Positions 1 through 9,531 of a stretch of 64,000 nucleotides of DNA are shown here, piece by piece. Under the pieces are notes generated by a model. The model was not told where the DNA came from, did not search any database, and saw only the letters and a program-made list of their open reading frames with translations. Source of the stretch: Pseudomonas capsici (lineage in GTDB: Bacteria > Pseudomonadota > Gammaproteobacteria > Pseudomonadales > Pseudomonadaceae); the NCBI RefSeq assembly GCF_017165765.1, contig NZ_JAFGZD010000007.1, positions 62,001 through 126,000 on the forward strand, written 5' to 3'. A program made the position numbers and the translations under genes. Numbering within the stretch: the first letter of the stretch is position 1; each line of letters begins with the position of its first letter.

Positions 1-11
1 GCTTGGCTCAT
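1..11 (-). CDS. polA: DNA polymerase I, first codons only (partial)
   Basis: Reading leftward from position 11 the sequence is ATG AGC CAA GC, giving Met-Ser-Gln-Ala, which is how I remember Pseudomonas PolA beginning. polA divergent from a DUF2782 gene and thrB is the usual pseudomonad order. Only 11 bases are inside the window, so the assignment rests on synteny and four residues. No strong Shine-Dalgarno precedes it. Confidence 0.45.
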
Positions 12-85
12 GAGCAGAATCAACCTTTTCGGCGGGGTCGGCGCTAGAATGCGCGGACCATTGACGACAAAGGGACAAGGTTATC

Positions 86-370
86 ATGCGCACGGCAAAT
101 CGACTGTTGTTGGCTGGGTTGTTGGTATTTTGTCCCCTGGTGTCTGCAACTGAGGATTCTCCTGCGGACGCTCCAGACGTTACCATCCGCACCGACGGTG
201 ACAAGACCATTCAGGAGTACCGCCAGAACGGATTTCTTTATGCCGTGAAAATCACGCCCAAGAATGGAAAACCTTATTTTCTTGTGCGCGCCGATGGTAC
301 GAGTCCCAATTTCATCCGTTCGGACCAACCGGACATGCTGATCCCCCAATGGGAAATATTCAGCTGGTAA
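86..370 (+). CDS. DUF2782 family small exported protein
   Basis: 94 residues. Residues 1-21 form a signal peptide ending in V-S-A before TEDSP, so the mature protein of about 73 residues should be periplasmic. The rest (IQEYRQNGFLYAVKITPKNG, then a Tyr/Phe-rich stretch) matches what I know of DUF2782, a short beta-rich domain of unknown function found beside thrB and polA in pseudomonads. It lies 36 bases upstream of thrB on the same strand and is probably co-transcribed with it. The start has a purine-rich AAAGGGACAAGG upstream. No catalytic residues are evident. Confidence 0.8.
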   Translation: MRTANRLLLAGLLVFCPLVSATEDSPADAPDVTIRTDGDKTIQEYRQNGFLYAVKITPKNGKPYFLVRADGTSPNFIRSDQPDMLIPQWEIFSW

Positions 371-406
371 CCTTTTAAATTCACTTATTTTGCTGGCAGT
401 CCTGAT

Positions 407-1357
407 ATGTCCGTTTTTACCCCACTGGCTCGGCCCGAGCTGGAAACATTTCTTGCCCCCTACGGGCTCGGCCGTCTGCTCGACTTTCAAGGCATTGCCG
501 CAGGTAGTGAAAACACCAATTACTTCATCAGCCTGGAGCAGGGCGAGTTCGTCCTGACCCTCGTCGAGCGGGGTCCGATTCAGGATTTGCCGTTCTTCAT
601 CGAGCTGCTGGATGTACTGCACGACGCCGACTTGCCGGTGCCTTACGCCTTGCGTACCACCGACGGTCAGGCGTTGCGCGAGCTGGCGGAAAAACCGGCG
701 CTCTTGCAGCCGCGCCTGCCGGGCAAGCACATCAGCGAACCCAACACCCAGCATTGCGTGCAGATCGGCGAGTTGCTCGGCAACCTGCATCTGGCAACGC
801 GCGCAAATGTTCTGGAACGCAAGACCGATCGTGGTCTGGACTGGATGCTCAGCGAGGGCACGAACTTCCTTTCGCACCTGGGCGAGCCACAGAGAACACT
901 GCTGGAAAAGGCCTTGCAGGAGATCGAAGCGCTCAAGCCGCAGATCATGGCGCTGCCACGGGCCAACCTGCACGCCGACCTGTTCCGCGACAATGCCCTG
1001 TTTGAAGGCACGCACCTGACAGGCTTGATCGACTTCTACAACGCCTGCTCAGGGCCGATGCTTTATGATCTGGCCATCGCGTTGAACGACTGGTGCTCGC
1101 ATGAAGATGGCCAGATCGACCCGGTACGCGCCCGAGCATTGCTGGGTGCCTATGCAGCCTTGCGGCCTTTCACGGCGGCTGAAACGAAGCTCTGGGCAAC
1201 CATGCTGCGCGTAGGTTGCGTGCGCTTCTGGCTGTCGCGCCTGATCGCAGCCGAATCCTTTGCCGGGCAAGACGTACTGATCCATGACCCGGCAGAATTC
1301 GAAAAGCGCCTTGCACAGCGCCAGGACGTTCACCTGCCCTTGCCGTTTGCCCTGTAA
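407..1357 (+). CDS. thrB: Homoserine kinase, aminoglycoside-phosphotransferase fold
   Basis: 316 residues, the usual length for the pseudomonad ThrB. It phosphorylates homoserine with ATP, the penultimate step of threonine synthesis, in the cytosol. The fold is the APH/choline-kinase type, not the GHMP type of E. coli ThrB. The Brenner motif HADLFRDN is at 189-196 (Asp191 the expected catalytic base) and the metal-binding LIDF at 207-210. The N-terminal ENTNYFI (35-41) fits the nucleotide-binding loop. The gene follows the DUF2782 gene and is closed by a palindromic repeat that also separates it from the convergent znuA. Confidence 0.93.
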   Translation: MSVFTPLARPELETFLAPYGLGRLLDFQGIAAGSENTNYFISLEQGEFVLTLVERGPIQDLPFFIELLDVLHDADLPVPYALRTTDGQALRELAEKPALLQPRLPGKHISEPNTQHCVQIGELLGNLHLATRANVLERKTDRGLDWMLSEGTNFLSHLGEPQRTLLEKALQEIEALKPQIMALPRANLHADLFRDNALFEGTHLTGLIDFYNACSGPMLYDLAIALNDWCSHEDGQIDPVRARALLGAYAALRPFTAAETKLWATMLRVGCVRFWLSRLIAAESFAGQDVLIHDPAEFEKRLAQRQDVHLPLPFAL

Positions 1358-1363
1358 ACGCTT

Positions 1364-1408
1364 GTGAGGCAGCTTGCTGGCAACAGTCGCCAGCAAGCTG
1401 CCTCTCAC
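1364..1408. repeat. REP-type palindrome between thrB and znuA
   Basis: Arms at 1364-1381 and 1389-1408 pair (GTGAGGCAGCTTGCTGGC against its complement with a two-base bulge), with a seven-base loop. The core AGCTTGCTGGC recurs at 5275-5310 and 10317-10365 in this window. It lies between convergent genes and may stop transcription from both sides. Confidence 0.75.
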
Positions 1409-1424
1409 TACCAAACCGGTGGCG

Positions 1425-2369
1425 CTACAGACTTTCCAGGCAACCCGCCAGATCATCACCCAGCTTTTGCAGTACTTGTTCGTAACCCTGAGCGGTGGCG
1501 GGTGTGTAGCCGCCGAGGGCGTCCAGTTCGGCCAGCTTGACCGGTAAGCCTGTCGTCAGGGTTTCGGCCAGGCGAGGGCGCAATGGTGGCTCGCTGAACA
1601 CGCAGGTCTTGCCGACTTCTTTCAAGCGTTCGCGCATGGCAGCGACATGCTGGGCGCCCGGCTGGATTTCGGCGGCGACGCTGAACACGCCGGTGTGCTT
1701 GAGTCCATAAGCCTCTTCGAAGTAGTCGAAGGCTTCGTGGAAGACGAAGTACGGTTTGCCCGCCACAGCGCTGACGCGGCTCTTGATCCGGGTATCCAGA
1801 GCATCGAGGCGCTTGGCGAAGGCTTCGGCGTTGCTCTTGTAGCGAGGAGCGTTGTCGGGGTCGGCGGCCCCAAGGTCGGCAGCCATCTTCGCGGCAATCA
1901 CTCGTGCGTTGACCGAGGACAGCCACAGGTGCGAGTCCAGGCTGCCCGGACGGTGGTCATGGTCGTGCTCTTCTACGCCATGGTCATGATCGTGATCGTC
2001 ATGTGAAGCATTGTCAGCCTCGAAATGACGCAAATGCATGCCGGGCAGGCTCTGCACGGCAACCGCTGGCAGCTTGCGCCCCTGAATGACACGCGGCAGG
2101 AAGCTCTCCATATCCGGGCCGATCCAGTAGAGCAGTTCGACCTCGTTCACACGCCGTACGTCGGATGGACGCAAGGCATAGTGATGCGGCGACGCGCCGG
2201 GCGGCAAAAGGACTTCAGGTGTACCCATGCCATCCTGTACGGCAGCTGCAATCAGCTGCAATGGCTTGATGCTGGTCAGGACCCGAACCTCGGCCTGGGC
2301 GGGGGCGGCAGCCAGCCAACTGGCCGACAAAACGACAAAAAGGTTAAAAAGACGGCGCACTTGAACCAC
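1425..2369 (-). CDS. znuA: Zinc ABC transporter periplasmic binding protein
   Basis: 314 residues. A signal peptide spans about 1-26 (ending A-P-A-Q-A). The mature protein is a cluster 9 metal-binding receptor: His ligands are expected at SPHHY (61-64) and DSHLWL (146-150). A His/Asp-rich flexible loop (123-139), typical of ZnuA and thought to collect zinc, lies between them. It delivers Zn(II) to the ZnuBC permease. It is divergent from zur-znuC-znuB, and the shared gap holds a candidate Zur site. The start is GTG with no strong Shine-Dalgarno, and another GTG three codons on (2360) is a possible alternative. Confidence 0.93.
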   Translation of the reverse strand: MVQVRRLFNLFVVLSASWLAAAPAQAEVRVLTSIKPLQLIAAAVQDGMGTPEVLLPPGASPHHYALRPSDVRRVNEVELLYWIGPDMESFLPRVIQGRKLPAVAVQSLPGMHLRHFEADNASHDDHDHDHGVEEHDHDHRPGSLDSHLWLSSVNARVIAAKMAADLGAADPDNAPRYKSNAEAFAKRLDALDTRIKSRVSAVAGKPYFVFHEAFDYFEEAYGLKHTGVFSVAAEIQPGAQHVAAMRERLKEVGKTCVFSEPPLRPRLAETLTTGLPVKLAELDALGGYTPATAQGYEQVLQKLGDDLAGCLESL

Positions 2370-2385
2370 TCATATAAGACAGGAA

Positions 2386-2404
2386 CGGGTAACATAATAA
2401 CGTC
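2386..2404. promoter_or_regulatory. Candidate Zur operator
   Basis: The AT-rich stretch GTAACATAATAAC (2389-2401) lies in the 58-base gap between divergent znuA and zur-znuCB. It resembles the gammaproteobacterial Zur pattern (GTTAT-N-ATAAC type), but the symmetry is imperfect. Zur autoregulation with repression of znuA is the expected arrangement. The position is inferred by eye. Confidence 0.45.
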
Positions 2405-2427
2405 TCTAGCAAATATCGTCGCCGCTC

Positions 2428-2910
2428 ATGCCTATTACACCGTTGGCCAGCCGTCCTCACGATCACTCACATTGCGTGCATTCCGCGCTCACGGAAGCCG
2501 ATGCGCTGTGCGCCAGCAAAGGTCTGCGCCTGACGACGTTGCGTCGTCGCGTGCTGGAACTGGTCTGGCAAAGTCACAAGCCGCTGGGTGCCTACGACAT
2601 CCTTGCCGTGCTGAGCGATGAAGACGGTCGCCGTGCCGCACCGCCCACTGTCTACCGGGCGCTGGATTTCCTTCTGGAAAACGGCCTGGTGCATCGTATT
2701 GCATCGCTCAACGCCTTTACCGGCTGCAACCACCCGACCCACGCGCATCAGGGCCAGTTCCTGATCTGCCGCGAGTGCCACGCCGCCATTGAACTGCAGC
2801 ACGCCTCCATCAGCGATGCCGTGGTCAATGCTGCCAAAGAAGTCGGTTTTCAGGTCGAAGGCCAGACTGTAGAGATCGTCGGCATCTGTTCCGGCTGCAA
2901 GGCTGCCTGA
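2428..2910 (+). CDS. zur: Zinc uptake regulator, Fur family
   Basis: 160 residues. An N-terminal winged helix (about 20-90, with [14 protein letters not shown] and [11 protein letters not shown]) is followed by a dimerisation domain with metal ligands in [19 protein letters not shown] and a C-terminal CSGC. The HxH and CxxC pairs match the structural zinc site of Zur. With zinc bound it should repress znuA and its own operon. The stop codon shares one base with the start of znuC, indicating translational coupling. An N-terminal His-rich HDHSHC is also present. Context separates it from Fur itself. Confidence 0.92.
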   Translation: MPITPLASRPHDHSHCVHSALTEADALCASKGLRLTTLRRRVLELVWQSHKPLGAYDILAVLSDEDGRRAAPPTVYRALDFLLENGLVHRIASLNAFTGCNHPTHAHQGQFLICRECHAAIELQHASISDAVVNAAKEVGFQVEGQTVEIVGICSGCKAA

Positions 2911-3707
2911 TGAGTAATGCGTTGATTCGCCTGGAGCAGGTTGCTGTCACGCTCGCCGGGCAAAACGTTCTGCACAACATTCAGTTGAATGTCAGCCCTG
3001 GCGAAATCGTCACCCTGATCGGCCCCAATGGCGCTGGCAAGACGACGCTGGTGCGTGCCGTGCTGGGACTGCTCAAGCCCGATGCCGGGACGGTCTGGCG
3101 CAAGCCTGGCCTGCGGGTCGGGTACATGCCGCAAAAGCTGCATGTGGACCAGACCCTGCCGCTCTCGGTGCTGCGCTTTCTGCGACTGGTGCCGGGCGTG
3201 GACCGGGCGGCGGCGCTGGCCGCGTTGCAGGAAGTCGGTGCCGAAAAGGTCATCGACAGCCCGCTTCAGGGGATTTCCGGCGGTGAGATGCAGCGCGTCC
3301 TGCTGGCCCGTGCCTTGTTGCGCGAACCCGAGCTGCTGGTTCTCGACGAGCCGGTTCAGGGTGTCGATGTGGCTGGGCAGGCCGAGTTGTACAGCCTGAT
3401 TACCCGTCTGCGGGATCGCCATGGTTGCGGCGTGCTGATGGTTTCCCATGACCTGCATCTGGTGATGAGCACCACCGATCAGGTGGTGTGCCTGAACCGT
3501 CATGTCTGTTGTTCTGGCCACCCGGAACAGGTCAGCAACGATCCGGCGTTCGTCGAACTGTTCGGCAAGAACGCGCAAAGCCTGGCGATCTATCACCACC
3601 ATCACGACCATGCTCATGACCTGCATGGCGAAGTCGTGAGCGGCGACGCGACGCCAGCGTCCCCCATCCACACCCATGTCCATGGAGACAACTGCAAGCA
3701 TGGCTGA
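2910..3707 (+). CDS. znuC: Zinc ABC transporter ATP-binding protein
   Basis: 265 residues. Walker [10 protein letters not shown] is at 38-46, the ABC signature ISGGEMQRV at 122-130, and Walker B LLVLDEP at 142-148. It powers ZnuB-mediated zinc import from the inner face of the cytoplasmic membrane. From about residue 225 it has a His-rich tail (HHHHDHAHD, later [11 protein letters not shown]), common in ZnuC and probably able to bind zinc. The start overlaps the zur stop by one base, and the 3' end overlaps znuB by eight. Confidence 0.94.
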   Translation: MSNALIRLEQVAVTLAGQNVLHNIQLNVSPGEIVTLIGPNGAGKTTLVRAVLGLLKPDAGTVWRKPGLRVGYMPQKLHVDQTLPLSVLRFLRLVPGVDRAAALAALQEVGAEKVIDSPLQGISGGEMQRVLLARALLREPELLVLDEPVQGVDVAGQAELYSLITRLRDRHGCGVLMVSHDLHLVMSTTDQVVCLNRHVCCSGHPEQVSNDPAFVELFGKNAQSLAIYHHHHDHAHDLHGEVVSGDATPASPIHTHVHGDNCKHG

Positions 3708-4488
3708 TTTTCTTCTTTACGCCTTGCTCGCAGGCCTGGCCCTGGCAGTGGTCGCGGGTCCCCTTGGTTCCTTCGTGGTCTGGCGGCGCATGGCGTATTT
3801 TGGCGACACCCTTTCCCACGCGGCCCTGCTGGGTGTGGCGCTGGGCTTTCTGCTGGACGTCAGCCCGACGATTGCCGTGACCGTCGGCTGTCTGCTGCTG
3901 GCGGTCCTGCTGGTCACGCTGCAGCAGCGCCAGCCGCTGGCTTCGGACACGCTGCTGGGTATTCTCGCACCGAGCACCCTGTCTCTTGGGCTGGTGGTCC
4001 TGAGCTTCATGCATGAAGTGCGTATCGACCTGATGGCCTACCTGTTTGGTGACCTGCTGGCGATCAGCCAGACGGATCTGGCCTGGATTCTGGGTGGCAG
4101 CGCACTGGTTCTGGTGCTGATTGTCTGTCTGTGGCGACCGTTGCTTGCCGTGACCGTGCATGAAGAACTGGCCAGGGTCGAAGGCCTGCCGGTGGCCTCA
4201 TTGCGCATGACGCTGATGCTGCTGATTGCTGTGGTGATTGCGGTGGCGATGAAAATCGTCGGGGTTCTGCTGATTACTTCGCTCCTGATCATTCCCGCGG
4301 CTGCGGCACAACGTCACGCCCGCTCTCCGGAACAAATGGCCCTGGGCGCAAGCCTTATTGGCGTGACGGCCGTGTGTATTGGGCTATCGTTGTCATGGTT
4401 CAAGGACACCCCGGCCGGACCGTCTATTGTGGTATCCGCTGCGGCACTGTTCTTGCTCAGCTTTGTTCTACCCAAGCGAGCGGTGTAG
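3700..4488 (+). CDS. znuB: Zinc ABC transporter permease
   Basis: 262 residues from the ATG at 3700, almost entirely hydrophobic with about eight membrane helices, as expected for an ABC-3 family metal permease. The conserved [20 protein letters not shown] segment near the N-terminus fits ZnuB, which forms the membrane channel for zinc. I prefer 3700 ([10 protein letters not shown]) to the in-frame ATG at 3676 because the family starts directly with the first helix and the eight-base overlap with znuC suits coupling. It is the last gene of zur-znuCB, followed by a weak hairpin and T-run. Confidence 0.93.
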   Translation: MADFLLYALLAGLALAVVAGPLGSFVVWRRMAYFGDTLSHAALLGVALGFLLDVSPTIAVTVGCLLLAVLLVTLQQRQPLASDTLLGILAPSTLSLGLVVLSFMHEVRIDLMAYLFGDLLAISQTDLAWILGGSALVLVLIVCLWRPLLAVTVHEELARVEGLPVASLRMTLMLLIAVVIAVAMKIVGVLLITSLLIIPAAAAQRHARSPEQMALGASLIGVTAVCIGLSLSWFKDTPAGPSIVVSAAALFLLSFVLPKRAV

Positions 4489-4500
4489 ACTTGCTCGTTT
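4474..4500 (+). terminator. Weak terminator at the end of znuB
   Basis: AAGCGAGC (4474-4481) can pair with GCTCGTTT (4493-4500) with one G-U pair. The run of Ts after GCTCG gives the look of an intrinsic terminator overlapping the znuB stop. The stem is short, so this is tentative. Confidence 0.4.
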
Positions 4501-4526
4501 TTTGCGCAACCTAGAGAATCGCAGGA

Positions 4527-5252
4527 ATGAAGCCGCTCGCCTCCCGTTATCTGCTGCTTGTCGCATTTTCCATCCTGTTGGGTGCCTGCCAGAGTGCCCC
4601 GACTGTTGAAACGCCTGTGGCCGAAGCTCAGCCGGACGGGTTCGCTCAGCTGGAGCAAAGCATTACCAGCAATGAATTGGCGACTGCCGAAGAGCAATTG
4701 GCGACCCTGCAGGCTGCAGCGCCGACCGATATTCGCCTGGAGCCTTTCCAGCGCCGGCTGGCGGAGGCCTATCTGAGCCGCAGCCAGATCGGTCTGCAGA
4801 AAGGCGACATGAATGCCGCTGCTGCCGCCTTGAGTCGTGCCCGTGCGCTGATGCCCAAGGCACCGGCGCTCACCAGCGGGGTCAATGGCGCCATTGCCCA
4901 TGCCCGCAAGGCTGAACTGGAAAAAGCCGAAGCCGAACTGCGTGCTGCTGAAGCCAGACGCGTTGCGAAGCTGATCGACCCGGATGCCGAAAGCACGACC
5001 ATCGATTTGAAAATCGGTGACATGCCGCAACTGCGTCGCCAACTGGATGCAATTGCCTCCGATACCGTGGCATTCAATTGCGAAGTGCTGTTGCAGGTCC
5101 CCCGCACCGATGATTACCCATGGCTGGCGACTTTGCTGACCAAGCGCGTAGTCAGGATCAATCCGGATTTCGAGCTGGAACTGCGCCGTCAGATCGAGCG
5201 CAATGAGTCTGCGCAGGTTGTCTTGACCCCGGCCAAGCCTGTTCGCGAATAA
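4527..5252 (+). CDS. PA5502-type outer-membrane lipoprotein
   Basis: 241 residues. A lipoprotein signal peptide ends in the lipobox L-L-G-A-C with Cys21 as the acylated residue. The following residues, QS, do not signal inner-membrane retention, so outer-membrane sorting is likely. Residues 45-150 are Ala/Glu-rich and helical, resembling TPR-like repeats (EEQLATLQAA, AAALSRARAL), and a coiled coil (about 128-150) precedes a small C-terminal domain. I recognise it as the conserved lipoprotein placed between znuB and metN in pseudomonads. Its function is unknown to me. Confidence 0.75.
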   Translation: MKPLASRYLLLVAFSILLGACQSAPTVETPVAEAQPDGFAQLEQSITSNELATAEEQLATLQAAAPTDIRLEPFQRRLAEAYLSRSQIGLQKGDMNAAAAALSRARALMPKAPALTSGVNGAIAHARKAELEKAEAELRAAEARRVAKLIDPDAESTTIDLKIGDMPQLRRQLDAIASDTVAFNCEVLLQVPRTDDYPWLATLLTKRVVRINPDFELELRRQIERNESAQVVLTPAKPVRE

Positions 5253-5274
5253 ACGGGGTCGGTCAGCGGGATAC

Positions 5275-5310
5275 AGCTTGATGGCGACAACGTGAGGTCG
5301 CCAGCAAGCT
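5275..5310. repeat. REP-type palindrome downstream of the lipoprotein gene
   Basis: AGCTTGATGGCGAC (5275-5288) pairs with GTCGCCAGCAAGCT (5297-5310) with one mismatch. It belongs to the same family as the elements at 1364 and 10317 and sits between the convergent lipoprotein and katE genes. Confidence 0.7.
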
Positions 5311-5338
5311 GCCTCCTACCCCGGAACGACCCCCCCGA

Positions 5339-7486
5339 TCAGGCAGGCACTGCCTTGGCTTTCGCTTCGCGATCCCATACCCGGTGCTGGGCGATTGCAT
5401 TGAAGAAGGCATCGTATGAGCTGCCAGTCACCACCAGCAATCCCGCGTCTTGGTCCAGATGCAGCAGATCCAGCAGCGTCTTGGCATCGCTGGCCAGTGC
5501 GATGGCCTTGAGGTGTTTGTAGGCTTCCAGCACGAAATGCAAGGCAACCCCGTCAGTGCTCAAGGCTTTTATCGAGTCCTTGCCGCCGGGGATGAATACC
5601 GCATCGAATGCCACTGACGGCAGGCCTTCCATCGAAGCATCCACCGCCAGGCTCTTGCCATCCGCTGTCACCACAGGCGCAGATGTCGGTCCCAGCACCT
5701 TGCCATGCGCACCCTCGGCTTGCAGAGCCGCTTTCAAGGCTTCGACGGCTTTTGCGTCCACGCCATTGGCCACCAGGATGGCGACCTTGCGTGAAGCGAT
5801 ATCGCCCGAAAGCAGATTGTCCTGACTCAAGGCCGGGGACTGCTTGATGGACGAGGTTTTGGCAGGGACTGTTCCGGCTTTCGGCGCAGGCAGCCCGAGG
5901 TTCTGTGCCACACGCCCGGCCAGTTCCAGATCGATATTGGCCAGAATCTCGTTCACTGTCCGTGCCCGGATATATTCGCGCTCCACCTTGCCCAGCTCGA
6001 AACTGTAAGCCGAGATGATGTGCTCTTTCTCGTGCTTGCTCATGCTCTGGAAAAACAGCGTGGCCTGAGAAAAGTGGTCGCCGAAGGACTCGCTGCGCTG
6101 GCGTATCTTGTGCGCATCGATGCGTTCCGGATACGACTCGAAGCCACCGTCCTCTGCCGCGACAGGGGTTTCCTTCGGCCAGCCACCGTCGATGGAGTTC
6201 GGTTCGTAGGACGCCCGGCCCTTGTTGATCGTCGTGCGATGTTGCGCATCGCGTTGCCCGTTGTGGTTGGGTGCTACCGGACGATTGATCGGAATCTCGT
6301 GGAAGTTCGGCCCGCCCAGGCGGCTGATCTGGGTGTCGGTATAGGAAAACAACCGGCCTTGCAGCAACGGGTCGTTGGAGAAGTCGATGCCCGGCACGAT
6401 ATGGCCCGGGCAGAATGCGACCTGCTCGGTTTCGGCAAAGAAGTTGTCCGGGTTGCGGTTAAGCACCATCTTGCCCAGTGGCGTGACCGGAACCAGCTCT
6501 TCGGGGATGATCTTGGTCGGGTCCAGCAGGTCGAAATCGAAGTTGTGTTCGTCTTCCTCGGCGACGATCTGCACCCCCAGCTCCCACTCGGGGTAGTCGC
6601 CCATTTCAATGGATTCCCACAGGTCGCGGCGATGGAAGTCGGTGTCCTTGCCCGCCAGTTTCTGCGCCTCGTCCCACACCAGCGAGCAGACGCCGTATTT
6701 GGGCTTCCAATGAAACTTCACGAAGCTCGACTTGCCTTGGGTGTTGATCAGGCGAAAGGTGTGCACGCCGAAGCCTTGCATGGTGCGCAGGCTTTTCGGG
6801 ATGGCGCGGTCGGACATGGTCCACAGCACCATATGCGCCGACTCCGGCACCAGCGATACAAAATCCCAGAAGGTGTCGTGAGCCGAGCCACCGGTGGGGA
6901 TTTCGTTATGAGGTTCTGGTTTCACGGCATGCACGAAGTCCGGAAACTTGATGGCATCCTGAATGAAAAACACCGGCATGTTGTTGCCGACCAGATCGAA
7001 ATTGCCTTCATCGGTGTAGAACTTGACCGCAAAGCCGCGAACATCCCGTACCGTATCGCCCGATCCCCGTGGCCCTTGCACGGTGGAGAAACGCACGAAT
7101 ACCGGGGTTTTCTTGCCTGGGTCGCGAAGGAAACCGGCCTTGCTCAAGGTGGCATGATCGTCATAGCTCTGGAAGTAACCATGGGCCGCAGTACCACGCG
7201 CATGGACGATCCGCTCCGGGATGCGCTCATGGTCGAAGTGGGTGATCTTCTCGCGCATGATGAAGTCTTCCAGCAGCGAAGGACCCCGGCTGCCGGCTTT
7301 CAGCGTGTTCTGGTTATCGGCGATCTTCACGCCCTGATTGGTGCGCAGGGCCTGTTTCGTTGCATCGGAGCGAAACGGTTCGAGGCTTTCCAGTTTCTCG
7401 TTGGTATTGCCTCGATCAAGGGTGTCTGTTCCTGCCAGTTCGCTGTTGGGTGAAGTGCTTACTGGCGGCTTTTTCGGGCTAGACAT
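5339..7486 (-). CDS. katE: Large-subunit catalase HPII
   Basis: 715 residues, the length of clade 2 catalases. It breaks hydrogen peroxide into water and oxygen using heme. The heme-face His lies in [14 protein letters not shown], the Asn side in [19 protein letters not shown], and the proximal heme-ligand Tyr in [18 protein letters not shown]. The C-terminal 150 residues ([20 protein letters not shown] onward) form the DJ-1/PfpI-like domain typical of HPII. The ATG at 7486 is chosen because AGGAG lies nine bases upstream; a longer frame to 7567 has no such site. It is divergent from metN. In this family expression is often stationary-phase controlled, though I see no promoter proof. Confidence 0.94.
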   Translation of the reverse strand: MSSPKKPPVSTSPNSELAGTDTLDRGNTNEKLESLEPFRSDATKQALRTNQGVKIADNQNTLKAGSRGPSLLEDFIMREKITHFDHERIPERIVHARGTAAHGYFQSYDDHATLSKAGFLRDPGKKTPVFVRFSTVQGPRGSGDTVRDVRGFAVKFYTDEGNFDLVGNNMPVFFIQDAIKFPDFVHAVKPEPHNEIPTGGSAHDTFWDFVSLVPESAHMVLWTMSDRAIPKSLRTMQGFGVHTFRLINTQGKSSFVKFHWKPKYGVCSLVWDEAQKLAGKDTDFHRRDLWESIEMGDYPEWELGVQIVAEEDEHNFDFDLLDPTKIIPEELVPVTPLGKMVLNRNPDNFFAETEQVAFCPGHIVPGIDFSNDPLLQGRLFSYTDTQISRLGGPNFHEIPINRPVAPNHNGQRDAQHRTTINKGRASYEPNSIDGGWPKETPVAAEDGGFESYPERIDAHKIRQRSESFGDHFSQATLFFQSMSKHEKEHIISAYSFELGKVEREYIRARTVNEILANIDLELAGRVAQNLGLPAPKAGTVPAKTSSIKQSPALSQDNLLSGDIASRKVAILVANGVDAKAVEALKAALQAEGAHGKVLGPTSAPVVTADGKSLAVDASMEGLPSVAFDAVFIPGGKDSIKALSTDGVALHFVLEAYKHLKAIALASDAKTLLDLLHLDQDAGLLVVTGSSYDAFFNAIAQHRVWDREAKAKAVPA

Positions 7487-7795
7487 CGGGTGCGTCTCCT
7501 CATTCCCAGGCCCTGACTTCATGTCGGGCTCTTTGATCCAGTTCCCTTGGCAAGCCATGGGAATCACGGTGTTAAAGGAGTGACCTGTCTGGCAAAGTGC
7601 CGTTCAGTAAATTTTCCGCCCGGTAGCACCACCGGTCGCGTTATGCCAATTCAACATGAAAGCTGGCAAATAAATGCTAAGCAGTGCTTTGCGGAAAGGC
7701 TAAAATGCGCGCCCGGCTTATCCCGCCGAGGTAACGAAGCAAGTGACTGAGGTCACTGCGCTGATTTTTTAACGCGCCCCCACAAGGTTCGCTCC
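7487..7795. promoter_or_regulatory. katE / metNIQ divergent control region
   Basis: 309 bases without a gene. It must hold the katE promoter on the left and the metNIQ promoter and leader on the right. TAAAAT at 7701-7706 is a possible -10 hexamer for the rightward transcript. The hairpin at 7739-7759 is listed separately. No other gene is visible. Confidence 0.5.
7739..7770 (+). promoter_or_regulatory. Hairpin plus T-run in the metN leader
   Basis: GCAAGTGAC (7739-7747) pairs with GTCACTGC (7752-7759) around a TGAG loop, and six Ts follow at 7765-7770, 26 bases ahead of the metN GTG. It could be an attenuator or the terminator of a short leader RNA. The five-base gap between stem and Ts makes it a weak terminator. 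Confidence 0.4.
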
Positions 7796-8803
7796 GTGAT
7801 CGAGTTTCATAACGTCCATAAAACCTACCGGGTTGCAGGCAAGGATATTCCGGCTCTGCATCCCACCACCCTGCGTGTCGAAGATGGCCAGGTATACGGC
7901 CTGATCGGCCATTCCGGCGCTGGCAAAAGTACTTTGCTGCGTCTGATCAACCGCCTTGAAACCCCGAGTGGCGGGCAGATAGTGGTCGACGGCGAAGATG
8001 TCACGGCACTGGACGCCAACGGCCTTCGGCGTTTCCGTCAGCAGGTCGGGATGATTTTCCAGCACTTCAACCTGCTGTCTTCCAAGACCGTTGCCGACAA
8101 CGTGGCCATGCCGCTGACACTGGCGGGCGATATGTCCCGCGAGCAGATCGATCGGCGAGTGGCCGAGCTGCTGGAGCGTGTCGGGCTGTCCGACCATGCC
8201 AGAAAGTATCCGGCGCAACTGTCCGGCGGGCAGAAGCAGCGCGTCGGCATTGCCCGCGCCCTGGCGACCAAGCCCAAGATCCTGCTGTGCGATGAAGCCA
8301 CCAGTGCTCTGGACCCGCAGACCACTGCATCGGTGTTGCAGTTGCTGGCCGAGATCAATCGCGAGCTGAAACTGACCATCGTGCTCATCACCCATGAAAT
8401 GGATGTGATCCGCCGTGTCTGCGATCAGGTGGCCGTGATGGACGCTGGCGTGATCGTCGAGCAGGGCAATGTGGCCGATGTGTTCCTGCACCCGCAGCAT
8501 CCGACCACCAGGCGCTTCGTCCAGGAGCATGAGCAGGTCGACGAGAACGAGCAGCGTGACGACTTCGCTCATGTGCAGGGGCGCATCGTGCGCCTGACCT
8601 TCCAGGGCGATGCCACATACGCGCCGCTGCTGGGCACGGTCGCCCGGGAAACCGGCGTGGACTACAGCATCCTGGCGGGCCGTATCGACCGCATCAAGGA
8701 CACTCCTTACGGGCAACTGACGCTGGCCATCACTGGCGGCGACATGGAGGCCGCCTTCGCCCGCTTCACCGCCGCTGACGTTCATATGGAGGTGCTGCGC
8801 TGA
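7796..8803 (+). CDS. metN: Methionine ABC transporter ATP-binding protein
   Basis: 335 residues. It hydrolyses ATP to drive methionine import through MetI. Walker [10 protein letters not shown] is at about 38-46, the signature LSGGQKQR near 141, and Walker [13 protein letters not shown] follows. The last 80 residues (from about [18 protein letters not shown]) form the NIL domain, which binds methionine and inhibits transport when the pool is full. The start is GTG. The last base of the stop is the first base of metI, so metN and metI are translationally coupled. Confidence 0.94.
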   Translation: MIEFHNVHKTYRVAGKDIPALHPTTLRVEDGQVYGLIGHSGAGKSTLLRLINRLETPSGGQIVVDGEDVTALDANGLRRFRQQVGMIFQHFNLLSSKTVADNVAMPLTLAGDMSREQIDRRVAELLERVGLSDHARKYPAQLSGGQKQRVGIARALATKPKILLCDEATSALDPQTTASVLQLLAEINRELKLTIVLITHEMDVIRRVCDQVAVMDAGVIVEQGNVADVFLHPQHPTTRRFVQEHEQVDENEQRDDFAHVQGRIVRLTFQGDATYAPLLGTVARETGVDYSILAGRIDRIKDTPYGQLTLAITGGDMEAAFARFTAADVHMEVLR

Positions 8804-9477
8804 TGGACGCTTTCCTGAATCTGTTTTCCAACGTCGACTGGTATGAAATCTGGGTCGCCACGGGCGATACCCTGATCATGCTCAGTGTCTCGCTGGGCTT
8901 TACCATCCTGCTGGGCCTGCCTCTGGGCGTGCTGATGTTCCTGACCTCGCCTCGCCAGTTGCTGGAGCACAAGCAGCTGTATGCAACGGTCGGGCTGATC
9001 GTCAACATGCTGCGCGCCCTGCCCTTCATCATCCTGCTGATCGTGATGATGCCGCTGACCGAGATCATCACCGGCACCTCGCTGGGCATTCTCGGTACGT
9101 TGCCACCGCTGATTGCCGGTGCCACGCCGTTCTTTGCCCGTCTGGTGGAAACCGCCTTGCGTGAAGTGGACAAAGGCATCATCGAAGCGACCCAGGCCAT
9201 GGGTGCCACGACCCGGCAGATCATCCTCAAGGCGCTGCTGCCCGAGGCACGCCCCGGCATTCTGGCCGCCATTACCGTGACCGCCATTGCGCTGGTGTCC
9301 TTCACTGCCATGGCGGGTGCCGTGGGGGCTGGCGGGCTGGGTGACCTGGCAATCCGCTATGGTTATCAGCGTTTCCAGAACGACGTGATGTTCGTGACGG
9401 TCGTATTGCTGTTGGTGCTGGTGCAGATTCTGCAGACCGTCGGTGACAAGCTGGTCGCGCACTTCACCCATCGTTAA
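8803..9477 (+). CDS. metI: Methionine ABC transporter permease
   Basis: 224 residues with five or six membrane helices. The EAA loop (EATQAMGATTRQIILKALLP) contacts the MetN ATPase. It forms the cytoplasmic-membrane channel of the D/L-methionine importer. Length and hydrophobic pattern match MetI. It overlaps metN by one base and is followed 54 bases later by metQ, so all three genes look like one operon. Confidence 0.94.
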   Translation: MDAFLNLFSNVDWYEIWVATGDTLIMLSVSLGFTILLGLPLGVLMFLTSPRQLLEHKQLYATVGLIVNMLRALPFIILLIVMMPLTEIITGTSLGILGTLPPLIAGATPFFARLVETALREVDKGIIEATQAMGATTRQIILKALLPEARPGILAAITVTAIALVSFTAMAGAVGAGGLGDLAIRYGYQRFQNDVMFVTVVLLLVLVQILQTVGDKLVAHFTHR

Positions 9478-9531
9478 TCGAATTTGTGGGTAGGGCCTGC
9501 TTGGTGCGGGCCTCATAAAAGGAGCTGTTGC

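Noticed and set aside
6020..7453. 477-codon open frame antisense to katE
   Set aside because: It lies entirely within a clear catalase gene on the other strand and has no ribosome site or recognisable domain.
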